Shown one piece after another: positions 48,585 to 58,274 of a stretch of 64,000 bases of DNA. Location of the stretch: the NCBI RefSeq assembly GCF_030730875.1, contig NZ_JAVAMA010000004.1:310001-374000 (forward strand), in the 5' to 3' direction. Source of the DNA: Sphingomonas sp. DG1-23 (GTDB lineage: Bacteria > Pseudomonadota > Alphaproteobacteria > Sphingomonadales > Sphingomonadaceae). A program made the translations under genes and the position numbers. Below the pieces are notes generated by a model, which did not search any database, was not told the DNA's origin, and saw only the letters and a program-made list of their open reading frames with translations. Position 1 is the first letter of the stretch; the number at the start of each line of letters is the position of its first letter.

Positions 48585-49811
48585 TTATACGGAGGCGGCA
48601 CCGCGCAGTTGCTGCCAGCGCCATCGCGCCAGACTCCGCCACAGCCATTCGAACGGGCCGAATCGGAAGCGTGCGAGCCAAGGCTTGGACCATAGCAATA
48701 TCAGTCCCCAGATCGCGAACACCACCGGATAGAGCTGCCAGCGGCTCAGATGCCCGAACCAGCCAAGCCCATAGCCGTAGAACAGCATGGTGCAGATCAG
48801 GCTGGTCAGCAGATAATTGGTGAACGCCGTCCGCCCCGCCGCGGCGAGCCGCTCGGTGAGCGCGCCGCCGGGTCTCGCCAGCAGCAGGATCAGGCAAGCC
48901 CAACCGACGATCATCGGCGGGCGCAGCGGCGCGGTGAGCGTCCAGCTGCCCAGCGCTACCGAGAACAGGCTGAACTGCGCACGCACGATATAGACGGCAA
49001 GCGCGATATAGCCCGGCAGCGCGATGCCCCAGCAAATCCACAGCCAGCGCCGGTAGCGCGCGCGCGGCCATTCGCCGCGGAGCAGGCCGCTACGCAGCGC
49101 GGCCATGCCGAACAGCATATAGGCCAGCGTCTCGGGCCCGTAGAACCACAGCATCGGCAGCGGCGTGACGGCATGTTCGGCCAGTCGCGTGCGCAGGATG
49201 GCCGGATAGTCGCTGCGATAGAGCGTCAGTTCGCGCGCGATCTCGGCAGGGGCGGGTACGCCGATCGTCCGGTTGAGCGCCGCGAGGTCCTGCCCGTGGT
49301 GCACTGCGATCGGCACGGTAGCGAAGAACACCAGAGTCACGCAGATCAAGGTGATGCCCAGCGCCAGCAGCCGCGCGGTCGGTAGATTGCGGAGGCCGAA
49401 CGCGATCATCCCGACCAGCGCATAATGACTGAGGATGTCGCCGTGCCAGACCAGCCAGAGATGCGCGAGCCCGAACGCCAGCAGCCACAGCATCCGCCGG
49501 TAATGGACCTTGGCCGCGCTTTCGCCGCAAGCCTCTGCCCGTTCGATCACCAGCAGCATCGAGGCGCCGAACAGGAACGAGAAAAGCCCGCGCATCTTGC
49601 CGTCGAACAGCAGGAAATTGATCAGCCACGCCGTCAGATCGGCACCGTGCCAGCCGCCATAGGCGCGCGGATTGAGATAGGCGGCTTCGGGCAAAGCGAA
49701 GCTGGCGATGTTGAGCAGCAGGATGCCGAGCAATGCGACACCGCGTACCACATCCAGCGCGGCGAGGCGGCCCGGGCCGCGCGCGTCTTCGGGGGGCGGG
49801 GCCGCGCTCAT
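48585..49811 (-). CDS. DUF418 multi-pass membrane protein
   Basis: 408 residues with about ten hydrophobic segments. RLAALDVVRGVALLGILLLN at the N-terminus and GRTAFTNYLLTSLICTMLFY near the C-terminus are typical of the DUF418 / YeiB family. Proposed roles include acyl transfer or transport; no established function. Its end lies 76 bases from bfd's start. Starts ATG 49811, 12 bases from the nitroreductase stop. Confidence 0.9.
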   Translation of the reverse strand: MSAAPPPEDARGPGRLAALDVVRGVALLGILLLNIASFALPEAAYLNPRAYGGWHGADLTAWLINFLLFDGKMRGLFSFLFGASMLLVIERAEACGESAAKVHYRRMLWLLAFGLAHLWLVWHGDILSHYALVGMIAFGLRNLPTARLLALGITLICVTLVFFATVPIAVHHGQDLAALNRTIGVPAPAEIARELTLYRSDYPAILRTRLAEHAVTPLPMLWFYGPETLAYMLFGMAALRSGLLRGEWPRARYRRWLWICWGIALPGYIALAVYIVRAQFSLFSVALGSWTLTAPLRPPMIVGWACLILLLARPGGALTERLAAAGRTAFTNYLLTSLICTMLFYGYGLGWFGHLSRWQLYPVVFAIWGLILLWSKPWLARFRFGPFEWLWRSLARWRWQQLRGAASV

Positions 49812-49822
49812 GCGGCCCAGCG

Positions 49823-50497
49823 CTACAGCCAGCTGGCGATCTGCTCCAGCGACTTCTTCTCGAGCGCGTGCGCCGGGATGGTCGCGTCGGCGGCGGCATG
49901 GCCCGCGACGATCACCATCAGCGGCTTTTCATGATCGGGCCGGCGGCACACCCGGTTGAGGAAGCGCATCGGGTTGGGGGTGTGGACCAAGGTGGCGATC
50001 CCCGCCTGATGCAGCGTGGCGATCAGCAGGCCGCAGGCAAGGCCGACGCTCTCGGTGACATAATAATTCTGCTTGAGATCGTCCGGATCGGGCCCGCCGC
50101 GGCGCTGGGCGAAGACGACGATCAGCCACGGCGCGGTCTCGAGATACGGTTTGTCGGCACCGGTGCCGAGCGGGACGAGGGCCTCGAGCCATTCGCTGCC
50201 GGCGCGGCCATCGTAAAAGGCGCGTTCCTCTTCCTCGGCGGCGATCCGGATTGCGCATTTCGCCTCGGGCGACGAGACCACGCAGAAGTGCCAGGGCTGG
50301 CGGTTCGCACCGTTCGGAGCTGATCCGGCTGCCGTCAACGCCGCCTCGATGATCGCGCGCGGCACCGGCGCTTCGCTGAACGCGCGGCAGCTGCGGCGCG
50401 ACTGCATCGAATCGCTGAACGCCCGGGCGCGGGCGACGCGTTCGGCGTCGGTCAGGTCAGGATATGGCTGCCAGGGCAGCACCTCACGGTCGAACAT
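49823..50497 (-). CDS. nitroreductase family flavoprotein
   Basis: 224 residues. SRRSCRAFSEAPVPRAIIEA, SAPNGANRQPWHFCVVSSPE (FMN site) and YYVTESVGLACGLLIATLHQ fit the FMN-dependent nitroreductase fold. It probably reduces quinones or nitroaromatics with NAD(P)H; the natural substrate is unknown. ATG 50497 is preferred over GTG 50515, though neither has a strong SD. Confidence 0.88.
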   Translation of the reverse strand: MFDREVLPWQPYPDLTDAERVARARAFSDSMQSRRSCRAFSEAPVPRAIIEAALTAAGSAPNGANRQPWHFCVVSSPEAKCAIRIAAEEEERAFYDGRAGSEWLEALVPLGTGADKPYLETAPWLIVVFAQRRGGPDPDDLKQNYYVTESVGLACGLLIATLHQAGIATLVHTPNPMRFLNRVCRRPDHEKPLMVIVAGHAAADATIPAHALEKKSLEQIASWL

Positions 50498-50534
50498 ATT
50501 CCGGATCGTGCACAATCTCGGGGCAAAACGCCAG

Positions 50535-50960
50535 TCAGCGGTTTCCCGTAGGACCGCGATTTTCCTTTCGTATCACAAGCTTGAGGCCCGACCATGTGTC
50601 ATCTACGGCGCACACCTTGATGTCGACCAGACCGGTGGGCAGCGCGACGTCGCGGATCACGTCTTCCGTAACGTCGGTCTCGACCCGCGCGGCTTTCTTG
50701 GGCCACGAGACCCAGATGAACCCGTTGGGCGCCATCAGCGGCTGCAGCGCGCGGAGCTCGCGTTCAAGCTTTTCGCGTTCGGTGACGAACAAATGCGCGC
50801 ATTGGAGGCCGTCCGACGCGGTCGGCTGTTCCTCGATCTCTGCGCCTGCCGGATCGATCACCGCACGCACGCTTTCGGGCATGTTGTGGAACCAGCAGCG
50901 CATGCCGCGCTTGAGCCCGAGCTTGTCGGCGAGCGGCGTCCCGGAATAGCCAGCGGTCAT
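50535..50960 (-). CDS. DUF3052 family protein
   Basis: 141 residues. MTAGYSGTPLADKLGLKRGM is the family's beginning, and FIWVSWPKKAARVETDVTED its conserved core, then WSGLKLVIRKENR. Function unknown; the fold may bind a nucleotide-like ligand, which is only a guess. Start ATG 50960 with GGAGG 6 nt upstream; an ATG two codons earlier sits on the SD. Confidence 0.85.
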   Translation of the reverse strand: MTAGYSGTPLADKLGLKRGMRCWFHNMPESVRAVIDPAGAEIEEQPTASDGLQCAHLFVTEREKLERELRALQPLMAPNGFIWVSWPKKAARVETDVTEDVIRDVALPTGLVDIKVCAVDDTWSGLKLVIRKENRGPTGNR

Positions 50961-51011
50961 CAGCACCTCCGGCGGGACAGCTTAGCGGCGATTGGCGCGA
51001 GGGGAAGGCCC

Positions 51012-51137
51012 CTAATCCTCCCCCGCCCGGGGGAGGTGCCGCCGAAGGCGGCGGAGGGGGAGGGATCCCGAAGCGCCGTGCTTTCCTCGTCCTCCGTCAT
51101 GCTTCGCATGTCACCTCCCTCTGGCGGGGGAGGATCG
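51012..51137. repeat. C-rich inverted repeats downstream of purL
   Basis: TCCTCCCCCGCCCGGGGGAGG opens and CCTCCCTCTGGCGGGGGAGGA closes the stretch, with GTGCCGCCGAAGGCGGCGGAGG between. The arms pair with each other and each also folds alone. It lies between purL (3' end at 51144) and the DUF3052 gene. Confidence 0.65.
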
Positions 51138-51143
51138 AGACGC

Positions 51144-53363
51144 TCAGGCGAGCGCCGCGTCGGCTCCCATCAGCGTGGGGAAGAAGCCCTCATGCGCAGT
51201 GCGGAGATCGGCGAGCGATACCGTCCAGTCGCCTTCGTCGAGTTCGAAGATGATGCGGTCCTTGATCGTCCGGCCGAGATGGTCGGCGGGGACGTCGGCC
51301 TTGTGCGCCGCGACCATGAAGTCGGCGAGGCAAGAATCGCAGACCGTGACGACGTAGAGCCCCTGATCCTCGCCGAATAGCGAGCCGGCCACGCCGAAGG
51401 GCTGGGGCTCATTGACCAGCGCGCCGATCCCCGAGGCGAGCGCCATCTCGGCGACCGCCACCGCGAGCCCGCCGTCCGCGACGTCGTGGCACGCGGTGAT
51501 CGCGCCCTTGGCGATCTGCGCGCGGATGAAGTCGCCGGTGCGGCGCTCGGCGGCGAGATCGACCGGCGGCGGCGGGCCGTCCTCGCGGCCATGGACTTCG
51601 CGCAGCCAGATCGACTGGCCGAGATCGCCGCCGCGCTCGCCGATCGTGAGGATGGTGTCGCCGACGCCCTTGAAGGCGATCGTGCAGCTGGTGGCGTAAT
51701 CGGCGAGCAGCCCCAGCCCGCCGATCGCGGGAGTGGGCAGGATCGCCGAGCCGCCGCCGGTCGCCTTGCTCTCGTTGTAGAGCGATACGTTGCCCGAGAC
51801 GATGGGGAAGTCGAGTGCGATGCACGCCTCCGACATGCCTTCGAGGCAGCCGACGATCTGGCCCATGATCTCGGGGCGCTGCGGATTGGCGAAGTTGAGG
51901 CAGTTGGTCACCGCAAGCGGAGTCGCGCCGACCGAAGTCAGGTTGCGCCACGCTTCGGCGACCGCCTGCTTGCCGCCCTCGACCGGGTCGGCGAAGCAGT
52001 AACGCGGGGTGCAGTCGGTGGTGATCGCGAGGCCCTTTTGCGTGCCGTGGACGCGGACCACCGCGGCGTCGCCGCCCGGGCGCTGGACGGTGTCGGCGCC
52101 GACCATGTGGTCGTACTGTTCCCAGATCCAGCGGCGCGATGCGATGTCGGGCGAGCCCATCAGCTTGATCAGGTCCGCGACCGGATCCGCACTCTCGGGC
52201 AGGTCGGTCAGCGGCGCGCGCTTCGGCGTCGGCACGTGTGGGCGATCGTAGAGCGGCGCCTCGTCGGCGAGCGGGGCGAGCGGAATGTCCGCAACCACGT
52301 CGCCTTTCCACTTGAGCACCATCCGGCCGGTGTCGGTAACATGGCCGATCACCGCGAAATCGAGCGCCCATTTCTCGAAGATCGCCTTGGCGAAATCCTC
52401 GCGGCCGGGCTTGAGGACCATGAGCATCCGCTCCTGGCTTTCCGACAGCATCATCTCGTACGGCGTCATCCCGGTTTCGCGCTGGGGGACATCGTCCATG
52501 ATCAGCTCGATGCCGACGCCACCCTTGCTCGCCATCTCGACGCTGGAGGAAGTGAGGCCCGCCGCGCCCATGTCCTGGATCGCGACGATTGCGTCGCTGG
52601 CCATCAGCTCGAGGCAGGCCTCGATCAGCAATTTCTCGGTGAAGGGATCGCCGACCTGGACGGTGGGGCGCTTTTCTTCCGAATCCTCGCCGAAATCGGC
52701 CGAGGCCATGGTCGCGCCGTGGATGCCGTCGCGGCCGGTCTTCGAGCCGACATAGACGATCGGATTGCCCACGCCCGAAGCGGCCGAATAGAAGATCTTG
52801 TCGGTCTGGGCGACGCCGACGGTCATCGCGTTGACGAGGATGTTGCCGTCATAGGCGGGGTGGAAATTCACTTCGCCGCCGACGGTCGGCACGCCGACGC
52901 AATTGCCATAGCCGCCGATGCCGTGGACCACGCCCGCGATCAGATGGCGCATCTTCGGATGATCGGGCCGGCCGAAGCGCAACGCGTTCATGTTGGCCAC
53001 CGGCCGCGCGCCCATCGTGAACACGTCGCGCAGGATTCCGCCCACGCCCGTCGCCGCGCCCTGATAGGGCTCGATGTAAGACGGGTGGTTGTGGCTCTCC
53101 ATCTTGAAGATCGCCGCCTGGCCGTCGCCGATATCGACCACGCCGGCATTCTCGCCGGGCCCGCAGATCACCTGTGGGCCGGTGGTCGGCAGCTTCTTGA
53201 GATGGATGCGGCTGGATTTGTAGCTGCAATGCTCGGACCACATCACGCTGAAGATGCCGAGTTCGGTCAGATTGGGCTCGCGCCCCATCGCGTGCAGGAC
53301 GCGCGCATATTCCTCGGGGGACAGGCCGTGCTCGGCGACGATTTCGGGCGTGATTCCGGTCAT
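51144..53363 (-). CDS. purL: phosphoribosylformylglycinamidine synthase, large subunit
   Basis: 739 residues, the small-type PurL that needs PurS and PurQ. It converts FGAR to FGAM in purine synthesis. N-terminal [23 protein letters not shown] site [40 protein letters not shown] and a second half with [20 protein letters not shown]. purQ and purS are not in the window. It starts divergently from a small secreted protein. Confidence 0.97.
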   Translation of the reverse strand: MTGITPEIVAEHGLSPEEYARVLHAMGREPNLTELGIFSVMWSEHCSYKSSRIHLKKLPTTGPQVICGPGENAGVVDIGDGQAAIFKMESHNHPSYIEPYQGAATGVGGILRDVFTMGARPVANMNALRFGRPDHPKMRHLIAGVVHGIGGYGNCVGVPTVGGEVNFHPAYDGNILVNAMTVGVAQTDKIFYSAASGVGNPIVYVGSKTGRDGIHGATMASADFGEDSEEKRPTVQVGDPFTEKLLIEACLELMASDAIVAIQDMGAAGLTSSSVEMASKGGVGIELIMDDVPQRETGMTPYEMMLSESQERMLMVLKPGREDFAKAIFEKWALDFAVIGHVTDTGRMVLKWKGDVVADIPLAPLADEAPLYDRPHVPTPKRAPLTDLPESADPVADLIKLMGSPDIASRRWIWEQYDHMVGADTVQRPGGDAAVVRVHGTQKGLAITTDCTPRYCFADPVEGGKQAVAEAWRNLTSVGATPLAVTNCLNFANPQRPEIMGQIVGCLEGMSEACIALDFPIVSGNVSLYNESKATGGGSAILPTPAIGGLGLLADYATSCTIAFKGVGDTILTIGERGGDLGQSIWLREVHGREDGPPPPVDLAAERRTGDFIRAQIAKGAITACHDVADGGLAVAVAEMALASGIGALVNEPQPFGVAGSLFGEDQGLYVVTVCDSCLADFMVAAHKADVPADHLGRTIKDRIIFELDEGDWTVSLADLRTAHEGFFPTLMGADAALA

Positions 53364-53546
53364 GAGGCGAGCCCATAGCGAGGGCGTGCGGGTTCGTCAC
53401 CCCGGCGCGGAACATGGCCGGCAGGTCGGGGATCCGACGTGCGGTTCCCGGCTGTGCGGGATCTCCGTTTCCGGAACATGAAAACATGCCAGCATTGGCG
53501 TCCGCGAACGATCATAGTATCGGGGAGCACCAATATAGGGGGCGAT

Positions 53547-53903
53547 ATGACCGGAAAACTCGCTGCGAAACTGGGAACGTTGGTCGGGATGGTCGCGTTG
53601 GCATCGCCGGCGCTGGCCGATTGCACTAATACGCCCACCAATCGTTTGTGCGACAACGTTCAGGTTATCCAACTGGTCACCAGCGAGGACGGTTCGAACA
53701 GCATTCGAATATCCGGAAACTATAGTGATTTGACTTGCACGCCATATCAGGGCGGATATATCCGGATCGACATGACGAAACCTTTCGCCAACGTCATGTA
53801 TTCTCATATCCTATCGGCGCATTTGCAGCGAAAACCGTTGAGCGTCAGGCTGTCGGACAGCATCAACACCTGCACCGTGGTGTATGTCTATTCGACAAAC
53901 TGA
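53547..53903 (+). CDS. small secreted protein, unknown function
   Basis: 118 residues. A signal peptide (MTGKLAAKLGTLVGMVALAS) ends near ALAD. The mature part has four cysteines (ADCTNT, RLCDNV, LTCTPY, NTCTVV). NVMYSHILSAHLQRKPLSVR followed by L-S-D and the cysteine resembles the tail of the secreted protein at 38663. SD AGGGGG. I know no name for the family. Confidence 0.75.
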   Translation: MTGKLAAKLGTLVGMVALASPALADCTNTPTNRLCDNVQVIQLVTSEDGSNSIRISGNYSDLTCTPYQGGYIRIDMTKPFANVMYSHILSAHLQRKPLSVRLSDSINTCTVVYVYSTN

Positions 53904-53919
53904 GACGATGGTTTAGTCA

Positions 53920-55380
53920 TCACGCGCGGGGCCTGCGCAAGCGGCGGAACAGCCCGCCGCTGGCGATCGGCTCGAACAGGTCCTCGGGATTCTCGGGGTC
54001 GAGCACTTCATGATCGGCGAGCCACGCTGTCACGCCTTCGAGATCGGGCACCGCGTAGGGCCGCAGCGTCTTGCCGGCGCATCGGCGGAGCGATTCGACC
54101 GCGGCGATCAGCCCGCCGCGCTCGATCTCCCCGGCGACTTGCTCGGGCGTGCAGCCGAGATGCTCGGCGAGCAGGCCGTCGCGGATCGCGGCGATACGGC
54201 CGCTTTTGTCCGTTTCGCCCGGCTCGGCCTCGATCGTGACGTCGCATTCGGTGTCGAGCCGCAGCGAGCGGTTGTTGAAATTGGACGAGCCGACCCGCAA
54301 CACCAGATCGTCGATCACCAGCACCTTGGCGTGGACGTAGATCGGCGCGCCGCCCGCGGTGAACGGGTGGTAGATATGCAGCCGGCCGTGGGTGTCGCGC
54401 CGGCGCAGCGCCTCGACCAGACGGGCGCGGGCAGTGTCCATCGCGACCTGCTCGAGCCAGCCATCGGCTTGCTCGGGATTGACGATCACGATCTCGGGAC
54501 CATCGGGTTCGTCGAGTCGTTTTGCGATGGCTTCGGCGATGCGGCGCGAGGCGAAATATTGGCTCTCGGCATAGATCCATCGCTCGGCGCGGGCGATCAG
54601 ATCGAGATAGAGCTGCTCGATCTCATGGACCGCCGCGACACCCTTCATCTCGGGCTGGGTACGCGAGATCGCCGCGGGAACCTGGGTGAAATCCGGCGTC
54701 AGCGTTTCGGGCCAGCACGCCTCGCGCGCGGGCGGCGGTGCGATCGGCTTGCCACCCGCCAGCTCCCAGCGCTCGCGGCAGAGCTCGCCGAGCGCACGGG
54801 CGACCGGACCTTGCAGCGCGGTGGTGGCGTCGTGCCACGGCATATAGCTCGACCCGGCGGGATCGATCCGGCCGGGCTCGTCGTCGCGGTGCGCGCTGGT
54901 ATCCCAGCGCTTGCTGGTCATGTCGATCCCGCCGCAGAAAGCGAGGCAATCGTCGATCACGACGATCTTCTGATGGTGCGACGCGCCCGGCGGGTGGCGG
55001 CTGTCGAGCCGCGGATGGATCCGCGGGTGGGCCATCCAGCGCAGCGTCGTGCTCAAGGTCCTGGGGCGGAGATAGGTCTTGAGCGCGCCGACGTCCCAGC
55101 GCAGCAGATAGATTTCGAGCGCGGGGTTGCGCTTCGCCAGCCAGGTGAGGAACGGCCCCACGCAATCGGGCGCTTCGGGGGCCTGGTCGCAGGCATCGGC
55201 CAGCCGGATCCGCGCATCGAAGTCCCAGCCGATCAGCAGGATCTGGTGCCTGGCCATCAGCATCGCGTCGCGCGCAGCGCGGAAATAATCCTCGGCATCG
55301 ACGATCACCGAGACGCGATCGGCATGCTCGACGCGCCACGCATTACGGTCGGGGCGGACGACCTTGCCCGCCGCGCTCAC
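53920..55380 (-). CDS. phospholipase D-like protein (cardiolipin synthase-like)
   Basis: 486 residues. Two HKD motifs are SHHQKIVVIDDCLAFCGGID and VHAKVLVIDDLVLRVGSSNF. It lacks the N-terminal membrane helices of classical ClsA, so it may be a soluble PLD or cardiolipin synthase of the ClsB/C type. It starts at GTG 55380 overlapping arsC by four bases (GTGA), suggesting one transcript. The substrate is inferred only from the family. Confidence 0.9.
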   Translation of the reverse strand: MSAAGKVVRPDRNAWRVEHADRVSVIVDAEDYFRAARDAMLMARHQILLIGWDFDARIRLADACDQAPEAPDCVGPFLTWLAKRNPALEIYLLRWDVGALKTYLRPRTLSTTLRWMAHPRIHPRLDSRHPPGASHHQKIVVIDDCLAFCGGIDMTSKRWDTSAHRDDEPGRIDPAGSSYMPWHDATTALQGPVARALGELCRERWELAGGKPIAPPPAREACWPETLTPDFTQVPAAISRTQPEMKGVAAVHEIEQLYLDLIARAERWIYAESQYFASRRIAEAIAKRLDEPDGPEIVIVNPEQADGWLEQVAMDTARARLVEALRRRDTHGRLHIYHPFTAGGAPIYVHAKVLVIDDLVLRVGSSNFNNRSLRLDTECDVTIEAEPGETDKSGRIAAIRDGLLAEHLGCTPEQVAGEIERGGLIAAVESLRRCAGKTLRPYAVPDLEGVTAWLADHEVLDPENPEDLFEPIASGGLFRRLRRPRA

Positions 55381-55715
55381 AGAATTTCGCGGACCTTTTC
55401 CGGCGGACGTCCGAGCCGCACGCCCTTTTCGGTGGCGACGAGGGGGCGTTCGATCAGGATCGGGTTCGCCGCCATCGCGTCGAGAATCGTGTCGTCGTCG
55501 GCGCCCTTGAGCGGCTTGGCGGCATCCTCGCCGATGCGCAGCCCCTCGCGCGCGGTCATCCCTGCGCGGGCATAGAGCCGCACCAGTTCGTCGCGCGACA
55601 GCGGGGTCTTGAGATATTCGACGATCTCGACCTCGATGCCCGGCGTCCCGGTCAGGATCGCCAGCGCCTCGCGCGATTTGGAGCAGCGCGGATTATGGTA
55701 GATCGTGGCCTTCAT
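55377..55715 (-). CDS. arsC: arsenate reductase family protein (ArsC, glutaredoxin type)
   Basis: 112 residues. MKATIYHNPRCSKSREALAI has C11 in the C-S-K-S-R context, and NPILIERPLVATEKGVRLGR carries the conserved arginine-rich segment. It reduces arsenate with glutathione/glutaredoxin. No arsR or arsB nearby, so the true substrate may differ. Start ATG 55715: MKATIYHNP is the family N-terminus; in-frame upstream codons are extra. Confidence 0.88.
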   Translation of the reverse strand: MKATIYHNPRCSKSREALAILTGTPGIEVEIVEYLKTPLSRDELVRLYARAGMTAREGLRIGEDAAKPLKGADDDTILDAMAANPILIERPLVATEKGVRLGRPPEKVREIL

Positions 55716-55724
55716 TCCATCTCC

Positions 55725-55787
55725 GTCACCCCGGCGCACGCCGGGGTCTCGCGCCGCATGAGATCCCGGCCTTTGCCGGGATGACGG
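55725..55787. repeat. REP-like palindrome, copy 4
   Basis: Left arm GTCACCCCGGCGCACGCCGGGG, right arm CCCGGCCTTTGCCGGGATGAC, with the inner pair GGTCTCGC / GCATGAGATCC. It abuts the accC stop codon (TAG at 55790-55788) and separates the biotin carboxylase operon from arsC. Confidence 0.75.
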
Positions 55788-57143
55788 CTAATTTGCGTCC
55801 TGCTTCGCCAGCCACTCTTCGAGCCATTTGATCGTATACGCGCCCTGCTGGAATTCGGGATCGTCGAGCAGCGCCTGATGGAGCGGGATGGTGGTCTTCA
55901 TCCCCTCGATCACGAATTCCTCGAGCGCGCGCCTGAGCCGCATCAGGCAGCGTTCGCGAGTCGAGCCATAGACGATCAGCTTGGCGATCATGCTGTCGTA
56001 ATAAGGCGGGACCTTGTAGCCGGTATAGAGCCCGCTATCGACGCGGACGTGCATGCCGCCGGGAGCGTGGAACTGCTTCACCGTGCCCGGCGAAGGCGCG
56101 AAGGTCCGCGGATCCTCGGCATTGATCCGGCATTCGATGGCATGGCCGTGGAAATTGATCTGGTGCTGCTCGCACGACAGACCATGGCCCTCGGCGACGC
56201 GGATCTGCTCGCGGACCAGATCGAGCCCGGTGATCATCTCGGTCACCGGATGTTCGACCTGCAGCCGGGTGTTCATCTCGATGAAGTAGAACTCGCCATT
56301 TTCCCACAGGAACTCGATCGTTCCTGCGCCACGATAGCCCATATCGGCCATCGCCCTGGCGCAGATGCCGCCGATCCGCTCGCGATCGGCCTGGCCGAGC
56401 ACGGGGGAGGGGGCCTCCTCGAGCACCTTCTGGTGGCGGCGCTGGAGCGAGCAGTCGCGCTCGCCCAGATGCACGGCATTGCCGTTGCCGTCGCCGAATA
56501 CCTGGATCTCGATATGGCGCGGATTGCCGAGATATTTTTCGAGATAGACGGTAGCGTCGCCGAACGCGGCCTTCGCCTCGCTGCCCGCCTGCTGCATCAG
56601 GGTCTCGAGCTGGTCCTCGGACGTGCAGACCTTCATGCCGCGGCCGCCGCCGCCCGAGGCCGCCTTGATGATCACCGGATAACCGGCCTTCGCCGCGATC
56701 GTCTTGGCCTCGGCGAGGTCGCTGATCGCGCCGTCCGAGCCGGGGACGAGTGGCAGCCCGAGCGTGCCCGCGGTGCGCTTGGCCTCGATCTTGTCGCCCA
56801 TCGTGCGGATATGCTCGGGCTTGGGCCCGACGAAGATGATCCCGTGCGCCTCGACGATTTCGGCGAATTGCGCATTCTCGGAGAGGAAGCCGTATCCCGG
56901 GTGGATCGCGTCGGCGCCCGATATCTCGGCGGCGCTGATGATGTTGGGGATGTTGAGATACGAATCGGTCGCGCTCGGCGGCCCGATGCAGATCGCCTCG
57001 TCGGCGAGCCGCACGTGCATCGCGTCGGCATCGGCGGTGGAGTGCACCGCGACGGTCTTGATCCCCATCTCGTGGCAGGCACGGTGGATACGCAACGCGA
57101 TCTCGCCGCGATTGGCGATGAGGAGCTTCTTGATCTCTGGCAT
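55788..57143 (-). CDS. accC: biotin carboxylase subunit of acetyl-CoA carboxylase
   Basis: 451 residues. It carboxylates biotin on AccB using ATP and bicarbonate. [20 protein letters not shown], the ATP-grasp [34 protein letters not shown] and [20 protein letters not shown] are diagnostic. It begins ATG 57143, two bases after accB. Third of the aroQ-accB-accC unit. Confidence 0.97.
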   Translation of the reverse strand: MPEIKKLLIANRGEIALRIHRACHEMGIKTVAVHSTADADAMHVRLADEAICIGPPSATDSYLNIPNIISAAEISGADAIHPGYGFLSENAQFAEIVEAHGIIFVGPKPEHIRTMGDKIEAKRTAGTLGLPLVPGSDGAISDLAEAKTIAAKAGYPVIIKAASGGGGRGMKVCTSEDQLETLMQQAGSEAKAAFGDATVYLEKYLGNPRHIEIQVFGDGNGNAVHLGERDCSLQRRHQKVLEEAPSPVLGQADRERIGGICARAMADMGYRGAGTIEFLWENGEFYFIEMNTRLQVEHPVTEMITGLDLVREQIRVAEGHGLSCEQHQINFHGHAIECRINAEDPRTFAPSPGTVKQFHAPGGMHVRVDSGLYTGYKVPPYYDSMIAKLIVYGSTRERCLMRLRRALEEFVIEGMKTTIPLHQALLDDPEFQQGAYTIKWLEEWLAKQDAN

Positions 57144-57145
57144 GC

Positions 57146-57625
57146 TTACTCGACGACCACGAGCGGCTGATCGAACTCGACCGGCTGGCCGTTCTCGACG
57201 AGGATCGCCTTGACCGTGCCCGCGGCCGGGGCGTGGATCGCGTTCATCACCTTCATCGCCTCGATGATCAGCAAGGTGTCGCCCGCGGCGACCTTGTCGC
57301 CCACGCCCACAAAGGCTTTCGCCTCGGGATTGGGCTTGAGATAGGCGGTGCCGACCATCGGCGACTTGACGGCGTTCGCCGCTGCAGCCGGTGCCGGCGC
57401 GCCGGTCTCGGCGGCGGCAACAGGCGCGGCGGCGGCGACCGGCGCCGGCGCGGCCGGGGCATAATGTACCGCCGGTGCGGCGGTGACGGTGCGCGCGACG
57501 CGCACCCGGCGTTCACCGTCCTCGACCTCGATTTCCGTAAGTTGTGTCTCGTCGAGCACGGCGGCGAGCTGGCGGACCAGCTCGATATCGACGTGCATCG
57601 CCCCTTGTTTGTTATCGTCGGCCAT
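57146..57625 (-). CDS. accB: biotin carboxyl carrier protein of acetyl-CoA carboxylase
   Basis: 159 residues. The biotin-lysine motif is EAMKVMN ([20 protein letters not shown]). A long Ala/Pro-rich linker ([20 protein letters not shown]) joins the N-terminal region to the biotinyl domain, normal for AccB. Starts ATG 57625; an in-frame ATG nine codons later is possible but has no SD. Confidence 0.95.
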   Translation of the reverse strand: MADDNKQGAMHVDIELVRQLAAVLDETQLTEIEVEDGERRVRVARTVTAAPAVHYAPAAPAPVAAAAPVAAAETGAPAPAAAANAVKSPMVGTAYLKPNPEAKAFVGVGDKVAAGDTLLIIEAMKVMNAIHAPAAGTVKAILVENGQPVEFDQPLVVVE

Positions 57626-57660
57626 TGCGACCCTTTACCCGATGAAAGCGCGCGCTCATG

Positions 57661-58095
57661 TCAGAGACGCGCGGCGGCTTCAAGCGCAAGCATGTACGAC
57701 AGCGCTCCGAAGCCCGCGATGGTTCCGCGTGCGGCACGACCGACATAGGAGATATGCCGGAATTCCTCGCGCGCATGCGGATTCGAAAGATGGACCTCGA
57801 TCACCGGCGTCGTGATGCTCTTGACGGCATCGTGCAACGCGATCGAGGTATGCGTGTACCCGCCCGGATTGAGAATGACCGCTTTGGCGCCCCGGGCCTG
57901 TGCCTCGTGCAGCCAATCGATGAGGTGGCCCTCGTGATTCGACTGGCGCAGGTCGATTTCGAGATCGAGTTCGCGGGCGCGGTCCTCGAGCTCGCCGGCG
58001 ATGTCGTCCAGGGTCGCCGAACCGTAGATCTCCGGCTCGCGCAGTCCCAGCAGGTTGAGGTTGGGACCGTTGAGGACGTAGATCGTGTCGGCCAA
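57661..58095 (-). CDS. aroQ: 3-dehydroquinate dehydratase, type II
   Basis: 144 residues. [20 protein letters not shown], the EIYG, the tyrosine-bearing lid, [20 protein letters not shown] and [20 protein letters not shown] are characteristic. It dehydrates 3-dehydroquinate in the shikimate pathway as a dodecamer. The start appears to be TTG at 58095, with AAGG about 9 nt upstream; no ATG gives the family N-terminus. First of the aroQ-accB-accC unit. Confidence 0.93.
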   Translation of the reverse strand: MADTIYVLNGPNLNLLGLREPEIYGSATLDDIAGELEDRARELDLEIDLRQSNHEGHLIDWLHEAQARGAKAVILNPGGYTHTSIALHDAVKSITTPVIEVHLSNPHAREEFRHISYVGRAARGTIAGFGALSYMLALEAAARL

Positions 58096-58174
58096 GCCGG
58101 TGCCTTTCGGTTGCGGGTCTGCGCATCGCCTCTATATGAGCCAGCGTCAGCGATCAAATCGGGCCGCTCGTTTC

Positions 58175-58265
58175 CCGTTCGCCCTGAGCTTGTCGAAGGG
58201 CCGTCCTTCTTCCTCCAACCGGAAGCCGAAGAAGAACAGGGCTTCGACAAGCTCAGCCCGAACGG
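58175..58265. repeat. TTCGCCCTGAGCTTGTCGAAGGGC inverted pair before thiSG
   Basis: The left copy CCGTTCGCCCTGAGCTTGTC and the right copy GACAAGCTCAGCCCGAACGG face each other, with an inner CCTTCTTC / GAAGAAG pair. The right arm ends inside the GGAGG SD of thiSG (58264-58268), so a folded RNA stem could hide the ribosome binding site. Related fragments lie at 602, 16817 and 18310. Confidence 0.75.
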
Positions 58266-58274
58266 AGGTTAAGC

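Noticed and set aside
58096..58274. TPP riboswitch ahead of thiSG
   Set aside because: I looked for the CUGAGA and ACCUGAUCUGG-like THI-box cores and did not see them; the region is filled by the inverted repeat.
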